Origin: an uncultured Bacteroidia bacterium | GTDB taxonomy: Bacteria > Bacteroidota > Bacteroidia > Bacteroidales > Prolixibacteraceae | Length of the DNA: 64,000 nucleotides | Assembly (NCBI GenBank): GCA_903918045.1 | Contig: CAIXCY010000088.1 | Location: 1 to 64,000, forward strand | Reading direction: 5' to 3' | In this document: one piece after another, positions 10,001-18,176 of the stretch | How the letters are laid out: each line of letters begins with the position of its first letter | Numbering within the stretch: the stretch's first letter is position 1 | Program-made: the position numbers and the translations under genes | Notes under the pieces: generated by a model | Seen by the model: only the letters and a program-made list of their open reading frames with translations | Told to the model about the DNA's origin: nothing | Database searches by the model: none

Positions 10001-10727
10001 TGGCGATCGGGAGATGGCCTGGAGTATGTACCTTGCAGGCTTTGATGTGAAGGACGTCCACATGACAGACCTGATCAGCGGACGCGAGACCCTTGAAGAT
10101 TTAAACCTGATTATATTTGTTGGCGGATTTTCCAATTCAGATGTTCTTGGCTCAGCCAAAGGTTGGGCCGGAGCCTTTCGGTGCAATGAAAAAGCCAGGC
10201 TGGCGCTCGATAAATTCTATAAAAGAAGCGATACCTTAAGTTTGGGAATGTGCAACGGATGCCAGTTGATGGTCGAACTTGACCTTATTAATCCCGGTCA
10301 TGAAAAGCGTGTTAAGATGGCTCATAACGACTCTCACAAATTTGAATCGTGCTTTGTAAGCTTAGATATTCAGCAAAACGAATCAGTAATGTTTAAGTCT
10401 CTTTCGGGCAAAAGCCTGGGAGCCTGGGTTGCTCATGGTGAGGGAAAATTTGTAATGCCGTTTACTGAGGAAAAATACCGGATTCCTGCCAAATTTTCAT
10501 ACAGCAATTATCCGGGTAATCCCAACGGATCAGATTATAATGCCGCGGCAATCTGCTCGGAGGATGGCCGTCACCTGGCAATGATGCCTCATATTGAAAG
10601 GGCTATATATCCGTGGCAGTGGGCCAATTACCCTTCAGATCGCAAAGATGACCAGGTAACCCCATGGATAGAGGCTTTTGTAAATGCCTTAAATTGGGTT
10701 AAAAAGAGCAAAGAAAACGGATTGTAA
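7029..10727 (+). CDS. purL: Phosphoribosylformylglycinamidine synthase (single-chain)
   Basis: A 1232-residue large-form FGAM synthase, slightly shorter than the Gammaproteobacterial enzyme (about 1295). It converts FGAR, ATP and glutamine to FGAM in purine biosynthesis. The order is an N-terminal PurS-like domain, a linker, the two AIR-synthase-like halves (conserved KAETHNFPT and GGAATGTGGEIRD-type stretches near residues 245-275, and DHGAGG near 460) and a C-terminal class I glutamine amidotransferase. The amidotransferase nucleophile is C1075 in GMCNGCQ, with H1188 and E1190 in PHIERA completing the triad. It is a lone gene with its own promoter and converges on the SEL1-repeat gene. Confidence 0.97.
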   Translation: MILFFKGISNLIAVDSQTELSDFDLEKLVWLFDNAVLISQNSISGIYVGPRKEMITPWSTNAVEITQNMGIRNIGRIEEFYEVESEHPKFDPMLQVVYKGLDQKIFEIYHQPEPVISIDDIAAYSSSEGLALSEDEVTYLNEVSTKLGRKLTDSEVFGFSQVNSEHCRHKIFNGNFIIDGVEKESTLFQLIKKTTQSNPNTILSAYKDNCSFSQGPDSEQFAPISQDKPDFFQVTDIQTILSLKAETHNFPTTVEPFNGAATGTGGEIRDRMAGGKGSFPIAGTAVYMTSYSRNDDQGRSWEDATEARPWLYQTPEEILIKASNGASDFGNKFGQPLINGSVLTFEHFENQKKFGYDKVIMQAGGIGYARQEDCLKSVPGIGDKVVLLGGDNYRIGMGGGAVSSVDTGEFESHIELNAVQRANPEMQKRAYNTIRALAESGNNPIISIHDHGAGGHLNCLSELVEETGGKIYIDQLPVGDPTLSAKEIVGNESQERMGFVTSSENIDLITRIAERERSPIYVIGETTGNRKFTFINRKTDEKPINWELAYMFGKPPKTVLEDDSKTATFSDVTYNKSLVNSYIEQILQLESVGCKDWLTNKVDRSVTGKIAKQQCAGELQLPLNNLGVVAIDYQGTKGIATSLGHAPAAGLIDSANGSILSIAESLTNIIWAPFTHRIKGISLSANWMWPAKNPGENFRLYNGVEAASTFACALGVNIPTGKDSLSMTQKYKNDVVYAPGTVIISASGEVSDIRKVVEPVLVVDVTKPIYYIDFSKAPKLLGGSSLAQILSQLGNSTPTVNDPEYFINAFNTIQELIENQQILSGHDISAGGILTTLLEMCFAQNKGGIEVNLTGIDEFDSVKALFSENPGIVVQPKDSIVFEAELTNSGIAFVRIGNPTNSREITVTNGADSFKFDIDALRDKWFRPSYLLDRIQSSEKLALERFGNYKKNELKFDFGLFTGKLIDLGIDPKRRQPSGIKAAIIREKGSNGDREMAWSMYLAGFDVKDVHMTDLISGRETLEDLNLIIFVGGFSNSDVLGSAKGWAGAFRCNEKARLALDKFYKRSDTLSLGMCNGCQLMVELDLINPGHEKRVKMAHNDSHKFESCFVSLDIQQNESVMFKSLSGKSLGAWVAHGEGKFVMPFTEEKYRIPAKFSYSNYPGNPNGSDYNAAAICSEDGRHLAMMPHIERAIYPWQWANYPSDRKDDQVTPWIEAFVNALNWVKKSKENGL

Positions 10728-10767
10728 TAATCAGATTTAACCATTTTGCATCGACCGGACTCCCAAA

Positions 10768-13308
10768 CTAATCCTCAAGGATATAATCTTCCCAGAAATT
10801 CAAAACAGCAGGACCAGTAAATAAATTATTATTATCCAGCAATTTTGCTGCTGGCTGACATCCTTTACCTGCAGAAATCTCCAGGTATTTCCTGGCAATT
10901 GTTTGGTCCCTAACCGCGCACTCTTCAGATAATATCAATACGGCAAGGAGATAGGCAGCCGTTGTATTCTGATTATCCTTAACAAGTGATTCAAGAATTT
11001 CAAACGCTTTGACGTAATCGGCAACTCCATTCTCGCCCCTTTTCAGGAAAGTTGCCTGATTCAGCTTTGCCAGGCCAATTCCTTCTTTTGCCCCTTTTTC
11101 AAACCATTCCCAGGCAGCTGAAGGATCACGATCACTAAATTTTTTCGAAACCAGTAGAATTCCCAAAGGATTATAAGCCGGAGAATAATCCTCATCGGCC
11201 GCCGCCTTAAGGTATTGATAAGCCTTTGTAAAGTCCTGAAATCCTGTGGTTGTATATAAAATTCGTCCTAGTTCAACCCTCGCCTCATTATCTCCTCCAT
11301 CGGCTCCCTTTTCAAAACTCAGAATTGATTTTTCCACATTTTTTTGAACACCATCACCATTCAAATACATATCACCCAAATTCTTCCAGGCATCGGAAAA
11401 TCCATTCTCAGCAGCTTTTGAATAATATCTAAAAGCCTCATTAACATCCTTATCAACCCCTTCACCGAAATAATACATTCCGGCTAAATTGTATTGAGCC
11501 TGCGCATAACCGGAATCAGAGGCCTTTTTAAAAAACGTGAATGCTCTTTCAAAATTCTTTTCACCGGCATCACCAAAATAATGCATTACGCCAAGGTTGT
11601 AAGTTCCAAGATAGAAACCTGATTCATCAGCCTTATTATACCATTTTACCGCTTCAGAACCATTGGGATCGACCCCCTTACCCTGGTGATACGCATTTCC
11701 CAGGTTATTCATTGCCTCGGCAACGCCCAGATTTGCAGCTCTTTCATAGTATTGAACGGCCATCTTCATATCCTGTGCAATCCCATTGCCCGATTCATAC
11801 ATCACGCCCAGATTAAACAGCGCTTTTGGATATCCGGCATCGGCAGCCTTCTGGTACCATTTGAAAGCCTCATCGGTATTCTTCTCTTTTGTAATGCCAT
11901 TTTCAAAATAAACACCGACTCTGAACATAGCACCTGGTACCCCAAGTTCTGCTGCTTTTAGGAACCACTCAAAAGCTTTTTCCTTTTCGGACCAGTAACT
12001 CAGACTTTTTTCATGAATTATACCGATTAAATAGGCTGCACGTGCATGACCTGCTCCGGCAGCCCGGTTAAAATAATCGGCAGCCGACTGATTATCCTTA
12101 TTTGTAATCTCACCGGCAAGAAGTAAGCTGGCATATTTGAATTGAGCCTCAATATTCCCCTTATCAGCGGCGCGTTTATAAAAATCAACCGCCATCTTAT
12201 GATTGGATTCTATCTCCTCCCCGATTTCATATTTCTGAGCCAGCTTAAACATGGCCTCAGGATTGCCATTTGAGGCAGCCTTTTTCAACCAGTCAACCCC
12301 CTCTTCATCCGATTTTTTCAAATAAAATCCGGCAATAGAATCCTGAGCATCGGCGCTACCTTTGTCCGCAGCGCGGTGATACCAGTCGTATGCCTCAGGA
12401 TCGCCAAGCTCATCAAAGAGTTGACCCATTAAAAAGATAGCTTCTACGAAATCGGATTGGGCAGCCTGCTGAAGGTATTCTTTTGCCTTATTTAAATCTT
12501 TCGGGGTTCCCTCGCCTCTCAGATACATTTTACCAAGAATAAGCGCTACACCGGATGATGCAATTCCTTCCATCTTAGTCAGCCATAAAAATGCCTCCGC
12601 TGCATTTTTTTCTACTCCTTTGCCATCGTACAAAAACATTCCGGCCTTTTCAAAAGCAGGAGCATAACCGGCATTTGCCGCTTTTAAATACCATTCAAAA
12701 GATTTGGATAATTTAACAGGTACCGTAAGCCCTTCTTCAAAAATCTCCCCAACCTTATACATCGCAGGTGCATAGCCGCCTTTGGCCGATTCGTACCAAT
12801 TATCAACTGCTTCGTTAATGTCTTTGTATCCGCCATCTCCGGTTGACAATAATCGCCCGATATTGAATTTTGCAACGATATCGCCACGCTGAGCCCCTCG
12901 CTCATACCATTCAAATGCTTTGTTAAGATCTACGGGAAGCCCCTCCCCGCTTTCACGCATCTCACCGATATAGTTGCATGCCTCTACTCCTCCATCCCGG
13001 GCTGACTCCAGAAACCATTTGACAGACTCTTCACGTGAAAAAGGACGACCGTTCCCCTCATAATAGAACTTACCTATAGCCAGAGAGGCACCTTTAAAAC
13101 CATTTTTAAATAGTGTTTCAAAAGAGACAACAGCCTGATTAACATCTTCTTCATGATCAATTATATCAATAATTACCATAGCCGGTTTAAAGCCGGCTTT
13201 AAGTGAAGTTGCAAATCGACTTGCCCCTTTTTCTTTTTTCCCCTTTTTAAGATATTCCACACCTTTACGGAATGCCCGCGGAGCAGATTCAAATATTTGA
13301 TTCATCAT
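10768..13308 (-). CDS. SEL1-like repeat protein, about 20 or more tandem repeats
   Basis: An 846-residue protein made almost wholly of roughly 36-residue SEL1-type (TPR-like) alpha-hairpin repeats; the recurring pattern is A-x-x-x-L-G-x-x-Y-x-x-G-x-G-V followed by A-x-x-W-Y/F-x-K-A-A-x-x-G. No signal peptide or transmembrane helix is evident, so a cytoplasmic scaffold or adaptor role is likely. SEL1 proteins usually mediate protein-protein contacts; the partner cannot be read from the sequence. The gene converges with purL over a 40-bp gap and diverges from the HD-domain gene. The repeats are diverged at DNA level, which argues against very recent expansion. Confidence 0.9.
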   Translation of the reverse strand: MMNQIFESAPRAFRKGVEYLKKGKKEKGASRFATSLKAGFKPAMVIIDIIDHEEDVNQAVVSFETLFKNGFKGASLAIGKFYYEGNGRPFSREESVKWFLESARDGGVEACNYIGEMRESGEGLPVDLNKAFEWYERGAQRGDIVAKFNIGRLLSTGDGGYKDINEAVDNWYESAKGGYAPAMYKVGEIFEEGLTVPVKLSKSFEWYLKAANAGYAPAFEKAGMFLYDGKGVEKNAAEAFLWLTKMEGIASSGVALILGKMYLRGEGTPKDLNKAKEYLQQAAQSDFVEAIFLMGQLFDELGDPEAYDWYHRAADKGSADAQDSIAGFYLKKSDEEGVDWLKKAASNGNPEAMFKLAQKYEIGEEIESNHKMAVDFYKRAADKGNIEAQFKYASLLLAGEITNKDNQSAADYFNRAAGAGHARAAYLIGIIHEKSLSYWSEKEKAFEWFLKAAELGVPGAMFRVGVYFENGITKEKNTDEAFKWYQKAADAGYPKALFNLGVMYESGNGIAQDMKMAVQYYERAANLGVAEAMNNLGNAYHQGKGVDPNGSEAVKWYNKADESGFYLGTYNLGVMHYFGDAGEKNFERAFTFFKKASDSGYAQAQYNLAGMYYFGEGVDKDVNEAFRYYSKAAENGFSDAWKNLGDMYLNGDGVQKNVEKSILSFEKGADGGDNEARVELGRILYTTTGFQDFTKAYQYLKAAADEDYSPAYNPLGILLVSKKFSDRDPSAAWEWFEKGAKEGIGLAKLNQATFLKRGENGVADYVKAFEILESLVKDNQNTTAAYLLAVLILSEECAVRDQTIARKYLEISAGKGCQPAAKLLDNNNLFTGPAVLNFWEDYILED

Positions 13309-13466
13309 ACTTCATTCAAAATAGGGTATAAAATTAGCTTTAATGAGCTAAGTGTAGATATGGAATTGATTAAATTAATGAACAAATTACCGCTTAAATA
13401 CGAAATTCCCAAAAGTGCACTGAAATAATTTCTAAATAAACTATTTTTACTTCAAAATTTGACAAT

Positions 13467-14006
13467 ATGAAGCCATTGGAAATTATAGCAAAATATTATA
13501 AACCAAGGTCAAAGGCATACAAAATATTAGTCAGCCATTCAAATCTGGTGACTGAGAAAGCTTTGAAAATCGCTCATTCACGGAAAGATTTAAATCCGGA
13601 CCTAAACTTTATTGAAGAAGCAGCCATGTTGCATGATATAGGCATATTTAAGACCAATGCCCCGGATCTTTTTTGCTTTGGAGAATACCCCTACTTGTGT
13701 CATGGATACCTGGGTTGTGAATTACTCACTACAGATGGGTTCCCCGAGCATGGTCTCGTGTGTGAAAGACATACAGGGGTAGGAATTACTACAGAAGAGA
13801 TTATTTCCAATAAACTTCCATTGCCACTGCGTGATTTCGTTCCTGAATCGGTCGAAGAGCAGATTATTTGCTTTGCTGATAAATTCTTCTCAAAAAGTGG
13901 TGATCTTTTTCATGAAAAATCATTGGGTGAAGTAAGAAAATCGGTGCAAAAATTCGGCGAAAAAAATCTCATTCGTTTCAATGAGTGGTGCGAATTATTC
14001 CTTTAA
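13467..14006 (+). CDS. HD-domain metal-dependent phosphohydrolase-like protein
   Basis: A 179-residue protein of one HD domain. The metal-binding pattern is visible: H24, the H56-D57 doublet in MLHDIGIF, H79 and H102. This is the HDIG-type arrangement of small bacterial proteins that hydrolyse phosphoester or nucleotide substrates. The substrate cannot be named from sequence. The gene stands alone, running divergently from the SEL1-repeat gene and convergently towards lptD (32 bp between the stops). Length is typical for a stand-alone HD protein. Confidence 0.82.
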   Translation: MKPLEIIAKYYKPRSKAYKILVSHSNLVTEKALKIAHSRKDLNPDLNFIEEAAMLHDIGIFKTNAPDLFCFGEYPYLCHGYLGCELLTTDGFPEHGLVCERHTGVGITTEEIISNKLPLPLRDFVPESVEEQIICFADKFFSKSGDLFHEKSLGEVRKSVQKFGEKNLIRFNEWCELFL

Positions 14007-14038
14007 TTCTGCATAATATCTCTTATACAATCTGATTC

Positions 14039-16711
14039 TTAGTAGGTAACATTATCCTGGTAACTCTTCTGTTTGGTGAATTTCAGGTCCTTTAACAGTG
14101 AAGAAGTCGCCCTGATTGTAAAGCTGTAGCTTTGACGATATCCAAATGGTATCAGATTCAAGGACATCTGCATACAATGTAAATCCCTGAAGATATTAAA
14201 TTGAGTAAATGTGAGCTGCATTTTTTGAACGTCAAGGCCTGATGAGAAACCAACCTTCCATTGTTTGGTCATGCTTACATTTCCGTTAAAATCGACAGTC
14301 TGTGTGATTACTACTGATTTTTCAGGATCTGGCTTGCTATACCTGAAACTGTAGTTAAAAGAAAGATCCCATGGAACACTGAAGTCTGCGTATTCAGGGA
14401 TGTTCCCGGACTTCTGCCTCAGTTTAATTTGTTCCAGCTGGTTCTTTTGTTCCGGGGTCATTTTCGCCTCCTCCTTCTCCTTCTCTTTGCCTTGCTTCGA
14501 TTTGAATGAAAGTCCAAATGACATATTCGCACTGGTTAATCGGGCAAGCTTTCCATTTTCGGAAAACTGAAATTTATTGACTAAATGGCCATTCTGCATC
14601 TTGTAGGGGTCCAGAATCGCACCAAAATTTAAATCGACCCCGGCAACTTTTGTACGGGCTGCAATATTGATATTTGAAAGATTCAAAGAATCGGCTGCAA
14701 GGTTGTAGGATCCACTCAATGATAACTGATCAAGTATTTTAATTTTTGTATAGGCCTCCTTTGAAAGGGTATCTTTTACATTTAACTTCTTTGCTTCCAA
14801 AGTATTATTAAGATTAAACCCTATTGAACCCGAGCGGCCGGAAGGAGATGTCCCGTATATCGCATTTTCATGTCGTGGATAACGAAAGCTGACAGGCAAT
14901 CCATTTTTATCAAAATATTCAATGTTTTCATAAGCTCCATAGGAAGGATTACTGAAATCGGGGCGTATGCTGAAACTGACACTTGGCGTCATAACATGTC
15001 TGATCCCTTTAATCGTTGATTTGGGATTTAAAGGAATAAAATTTCCGTAAATTTTAGTGGAAGCCCCCAGACTAAATGCATAATCATAATCGCGAGTAAA
15101 ACCATGTAGTGTATCTGAAGTTACGATTTGCTGTGTTACAGTATTATATTTCTTTCTAACCTGTTGCGTATACCATCGCTCATTATAATTCAATGAAGGA
15201 CTTATTGTGATATATTTCAATGCTTTGAATGAGGTACTAATTGGAATTGCATGCTTTACTCCATTTCTCCAATCTCTCAGAAGTGAGGAACTCAGCAATT
15301 TTTTCTCCTTCGTATCGATTGTATTCTGCATATCCATAGAATAGCTAAGGCCAATCTTCTCGTACCATTTTTCTTTTCCCGATCTGTTTTTGAATTTAAA
15401 CGGGTATATTCTTGTCATACTCAGTGTTATCTGAGGAAGCGTCAGGCTTATGGTTGTATCGCGACTATTTTGAGAATGACGCATATTCCCAGAGAGACTA
15501 AAGGGAGAATTCTCCCAACGCTTTGAATAGGATATGCTTGATTGTTTGGTATTTGTGAGGTAATTTTGAGTGGTTAAAGCATTATTCTGATCAAAGGAAC
15601 TGGTTGAAAAATTCACACTCGCACTAAAAGTCTGACTTGGATTCGATTTTGAATCCATCGAATGACTCCATGTAAGGGCAAAATCATTTTGAGTCTTATA
15701 GTCTGCCAAACCTTTATCACCATAGACATTTTTAAAATACTGTAGGTCAAAAGAACCTGTAAACTTATAGCGAAGCCTGTAGTTACTGTGTAATTTAATC
15801 CCACTCGACCCTTTTGAATAAAGGTCACCCTTGACTGAAGCGTCAAAATAATCATTTGCTGCCCAATAATATCCTAAATCTCGCAGAAAAAAGCCTCGGT
15901 TTATCTCATCCCCATAGGTGGGCATTATAAATCCTGAAGAGTATTTGGGTGAATTGGGGAAAAATCCAAAGGGTATAAATACAAAGTAGAGCGGAAGATC
16001 TTCGATTACAAGGTAGGCAGGACCAGTTACAATTTTCTTATTGGACAATACCTTTGCTTTGGTCATTTCAAGCCAGAAATGGGGATTGTCTGCGTCACAG
16101 GTAGTATATCTGCCATTTCGCAAACAATAGGTTGAATCATTCATCAGTTTTGTCCTTCCACTGTGAACGAAACCACCTTGTTGCTCGGTTACAACACCGG
16201 TAACAATCCCTTTCTTTGTCTGAAAGTTATACCTCACTTCATCTGCTTCAAATTTCTGATCGCCCTGCTTAAATATCGGTTTACCGGTTATTACACCAAC
16301 CGAATCAGGCATCCCTTTTGCGTAAACCAGGTTACTGTCCCGGTTTAACTCAATGTATGACGCATTAAGTTCAATATCCTTATACTTAACCTGTGCATTT
16401 TTATACATGAAGATTTTATTCCCTGCTTTTGTTTGGGAAAGAGTAATATAACCATCAGCGGTATACTCCACTTCGGCATCAAATCCTGCGCTCGATGTCT
16501 GCTTAAGACTATCAGCTGAAGCAGAAATTTTCGGAGAGATATTAAGGCTGTCTGTCAATGCAACAGATCGCCTGTTTTTTCGTTCACGGCTTATATTCTG
16601 CTGATTTTTAGCAGAATTAATCCCATTGTTCTCAAGCTTCTGCCCAAAAATTGATCCCTGCGCCAGGAAGAGAATTGCCCAAAAAAAAGATAAGAATCGC
16701 AAATTGCTCAA
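14039..16711 (-). CDS. lptD: LPS-assembly outer-membrane protein LptD-like
   Basis: An 890-residue outer-membrane protein. It has an N-terminal signal sequence (about residues 1-23, ending FGQK), an OstA/LptA-like periplasmic beta-jellyroll (about 85-270, with repeated YKD-, ELNR- and GVVTEQ-type strands), and a long C-terminal region of alternating beta-strands typical of a beta-barrel. The segment with DLPLYFVFIPFGFFPN is characteristic of Bacteroidota LptD proteins. It would insert lipopolysaccharide into the outer leaflet. The open frame starts with TTG at 16711 and no upstream in-frame ATG is seen, so a TTG start is proposed. A charged KEKEKEEAK stretch interrupts the barrel around residue 745 and is probably an extracellular or periplasmic loop. 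Confidence 0.88.
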   Translation of the reverse strand: MSNLRFLSFFWAILFLAQGSIFGQKLENNGINSAKNQQNISRERKNRRSVALTDSLNISPKISASADSLKQTSSAGFDAEVEYTADGYITLSQTKAGNKIFMYKNAQVKYKDIELNASYIELNRDSNLVYAKGMPDSVGVITGKPIFKQGDQKFEADEVRYNFQTKKGIVTGVVTEQQGGFVHSGRTKLMNDSTYCLRNGRYTTCDADNPHFWLEMTKAKVLSNKKIVTGPAYLVIEDLPLYFVFIPFGFFPNSPKYSSGFIMPTYGDEINRGFFLRDLGYYWAANDYFDASVKGDLYSKGSSGIKLHSNYRLRYKFTGSFDLQYFKNVYGDKGLADYKTQNDFALTWSHSMDSKSNPSQTFSASVNFSTSSFDQNNALTTQNYLTNTKQSSISYSKRWENSPFSLSGNMRHSQNSRDTTISLTLPQITLSMTRIYPFKFKNRSGKEKWYEKIGLSYSMDMQNTIDTKEKKLLSSSLLRDWRNGVKHAIPISTSFKALKYITISPSLNYNERWYTQQVRKKYNTVTQQIVTSDTLHGFTRDYDYAFSLGASTKIYGNFIPLNPKSTIKGIRHVMTPSVSFSIRPDFSNPSYGAYENIEYFDKNGLPVSFRYPRHENAIYGTSPSGRSGSIGFNLNNTLEAKKLNVKDTLSKEAYTKIKILDQLSLSGSYNLAADSLNLSNINIAARTKVAGVDLNFGAILDPYKMQNGHLVNKFQFSENGKLARLTSANMSFGLSFKSKQGKEKEKEEAKMTPEQKNQLEQIKLRQKSGNIPEYADFSVPWDLSFNYSFRYSKPDPEKSVVITQTVDFNGNVSMTKQWKVGFSSGLDVQKMQLTFTQFNIFRDLHCMQMSLNLIPFGYRQSYSFTIRATSSLLKDLKFTKQKSYQDNVTY

Positions 16712-16820
16712 AACTTTTCCAAATCAAGTTAAATCTAATTTAATTGCAATAAATTGCATACGGCAAAAGTAGAAAAAGCAATTAGAGAAACTTACAACCG
16801 GAAAAAATAATTTAAACTTC

Positions 16821-16828
16821 TATTTTTG
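16821..16828 (+). promoter_or_regulatory. Candidate -7 box for the amidase-MlaD pair
   Basis: TATTTTTG is an exact TAnnTTTG match. Transcription would begin near 16835, only about 7 bases before the GTG at 16842 but about 25 before the ATG at 16860, which favours the ATG as the true amidase start. Confidence 0.45.
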
Positions 16829-16859
16829 TAATTAGTCATCAGTGACAAAGGAACTAAAA

Positions 16860-18113
16860 ATGGAGAAACAACTTAAGGAATATACCTATTCGTTGTTACG
16901 ATCACCAAGGATCGTGACACTTATTATTATGTCTTTGTTTATCAATTATTTGGATGCTCAGAATGCCGAAACAAAAGGTCTTAAAACAGTAGTGATTGAT
17001 GCCGGTCACGGAGGTAAAGATCCTGGTACGGTGGTTGGAAAAATACGCGAAAAAGATGTTGTTCTGGACATTGCCTTAAAGCTTGGAAAAGCGATAAAGG
17101 AGAAATTACCCGACATCAAAGTCATTTATACCCGTAAATCGGATACTTTTATTCCCCTTTTTGAACGATCGGTAATCGCAAATAAGAATAATGCAGACCT
17201 ATTTATCTCAATCCATGCTAATTTCTGTTCCACTCCTTCAATCAAAGGTACTGAAACCTATGTTTTAGGATTACACCGTACTGAAGATAACCTTAACCTG
17301 GCGAAAAAAGAGAACAGTGTTATTTTATTGGAAAAAGACTATTCCACAAGATACGAAGGATTTAACCCGAATCTATCCGAATCATACATCATGTTTGAAT
17401 TGGTTCAAAATGCAAATCTTGACCAAAGTGTGGAATTTGCCGGATTACTACAGGATACATTTCGAAAACATGCTCAAAGGGCAAGCAGGGATGTCAGGCA
17501 GGCCGGATTTTTGGTCTTAAGAGAAACGATAATGCCTTCTGTACTTATTGAAACAGGCTACCTCAGTAATCCGGCAGAAGCGGGCTACCTGATGAGTGAT
17601 TCAGGCAGAAAAACAATTGCCTTAGCAATATACAATTCATTTAAGACCTATAAGGATAAGTTTGAATCAAGACTTAATACAAAATATACCGACCTGCTGC
17701 ATAAGGAATTAAAAGGAGAGAAAAACCGGCCCGTTGAGCCTGCTACAGTTGAGCCTACTAAACAAAACAATAGCATTCTTCCGAAAAAAAATTCCAATCC
17801 CAAGGTTAGTCAGGCCATTCAGAAAAATGTTAAACCTGATGGAAATAGTCCCGAACCGATTACATTCGGAATTCAGATTTGTGCCTACCCCAAAAAACTC
17901 CCGGCAGATTCAAAATTATTTAAGGGGATAAAGAATATTTCAAAGTTCACTGTTGAGGGGTACTTTAAATATTATTGCCTTGAAACAAGTTCATTTTCAG
18001 ATGCAAAAAAGAACCTTGCGACGATAAGAACTAAGATTCCAGATGCTTTTATTATAGCATTTAAAAACGGTCAGCCAGTTCCCCTGAGGGAGGTTATAAA
18101 ACCAATTAAGTAG
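16860..18113 (+). CDS. N-acetylmuramoyl-L-alanine amidase (Amidase_3) with C-terminal SPOR-like domain
   Basis: A zinc amidase that cleaves the MurNAc-L-Ala bond of peptidoglycan. The ATG at 16860 (417 residues) is preferred; an in-frame GTG at 16842 would add six residues but leave almost no leader. An N-terminal hydrophobic segment (LIIMSLFINYLDAQ) acts as signal peptide. Counted from the ATG, zinc ligands are H50 (DAGHGG), E64 and H119 (SIHAN), and the catalytic Glu is E231 in IETGYLSN. Residues about 334-417 form a separate domain that aligns without gaps to the C-terminus of the next protein and resembles a SPOR peptidoglycan-binding domain. A Lys/Pro-rich linker (about 280-330) joins them. 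Confidence 0.92.
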   Translation: MEKQLKEYTYSLLRSPRIVTLIIMSLFINYLDAQNAETKGLKTVVIDAGHGGKDPGTVVGKIREKDVVLDIALKLGKAIKEKLPDIKVIYTRKSDTFIPLFERSVIANKNNADLFISIHANFCSTPSIKGTETYVLGLHRTEDNLNLAKKENSVILLEKDYSTRYEGFNPNLSESYIMFELVQNANLDQSVEFAGLLQDTFRKHAQRASRDVRQAGFLVLRETIMPSVLIETGYLSNPAEAGYLMSDSGRKTIALAIYNSFKTYKDKFESRLNTKYTDLLHKELKGEKNRPVEPATVEPTKQNNSILPKKNSNPKVSQAIQKNVKPDGNSPEPITFGIQICAYPKKLPADSKLFKGIKNISKFTVEGYFKYYCLETSSFSDAKKNLATIRTKIPDAFIIAFKNGQPVPLREVIKPIK

Positions 18114-18176
18114 TTTTACCCTTTTTTTACTCCATAATCCTGCGTATTTTCGCGAATAATTTGAAATCATATCGAA

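Noticed and set aside
11541-11961. Open frames on the plus strand within the SEL1-repeat gene
   Set aside because: They are antisense to a clearly conserved repeat protein, and their composition (rich in His, Pro, Ser) is what the reverse complement of that repeat would give.
10768-13308. Regular spacing in the DNA of this region as a possible CRISPR or satellite array
   Set aside because: The period of about 108 bp comes from 36-residue protein repeats, the units are diverged at DNA level, and one open frame runs through all of them.
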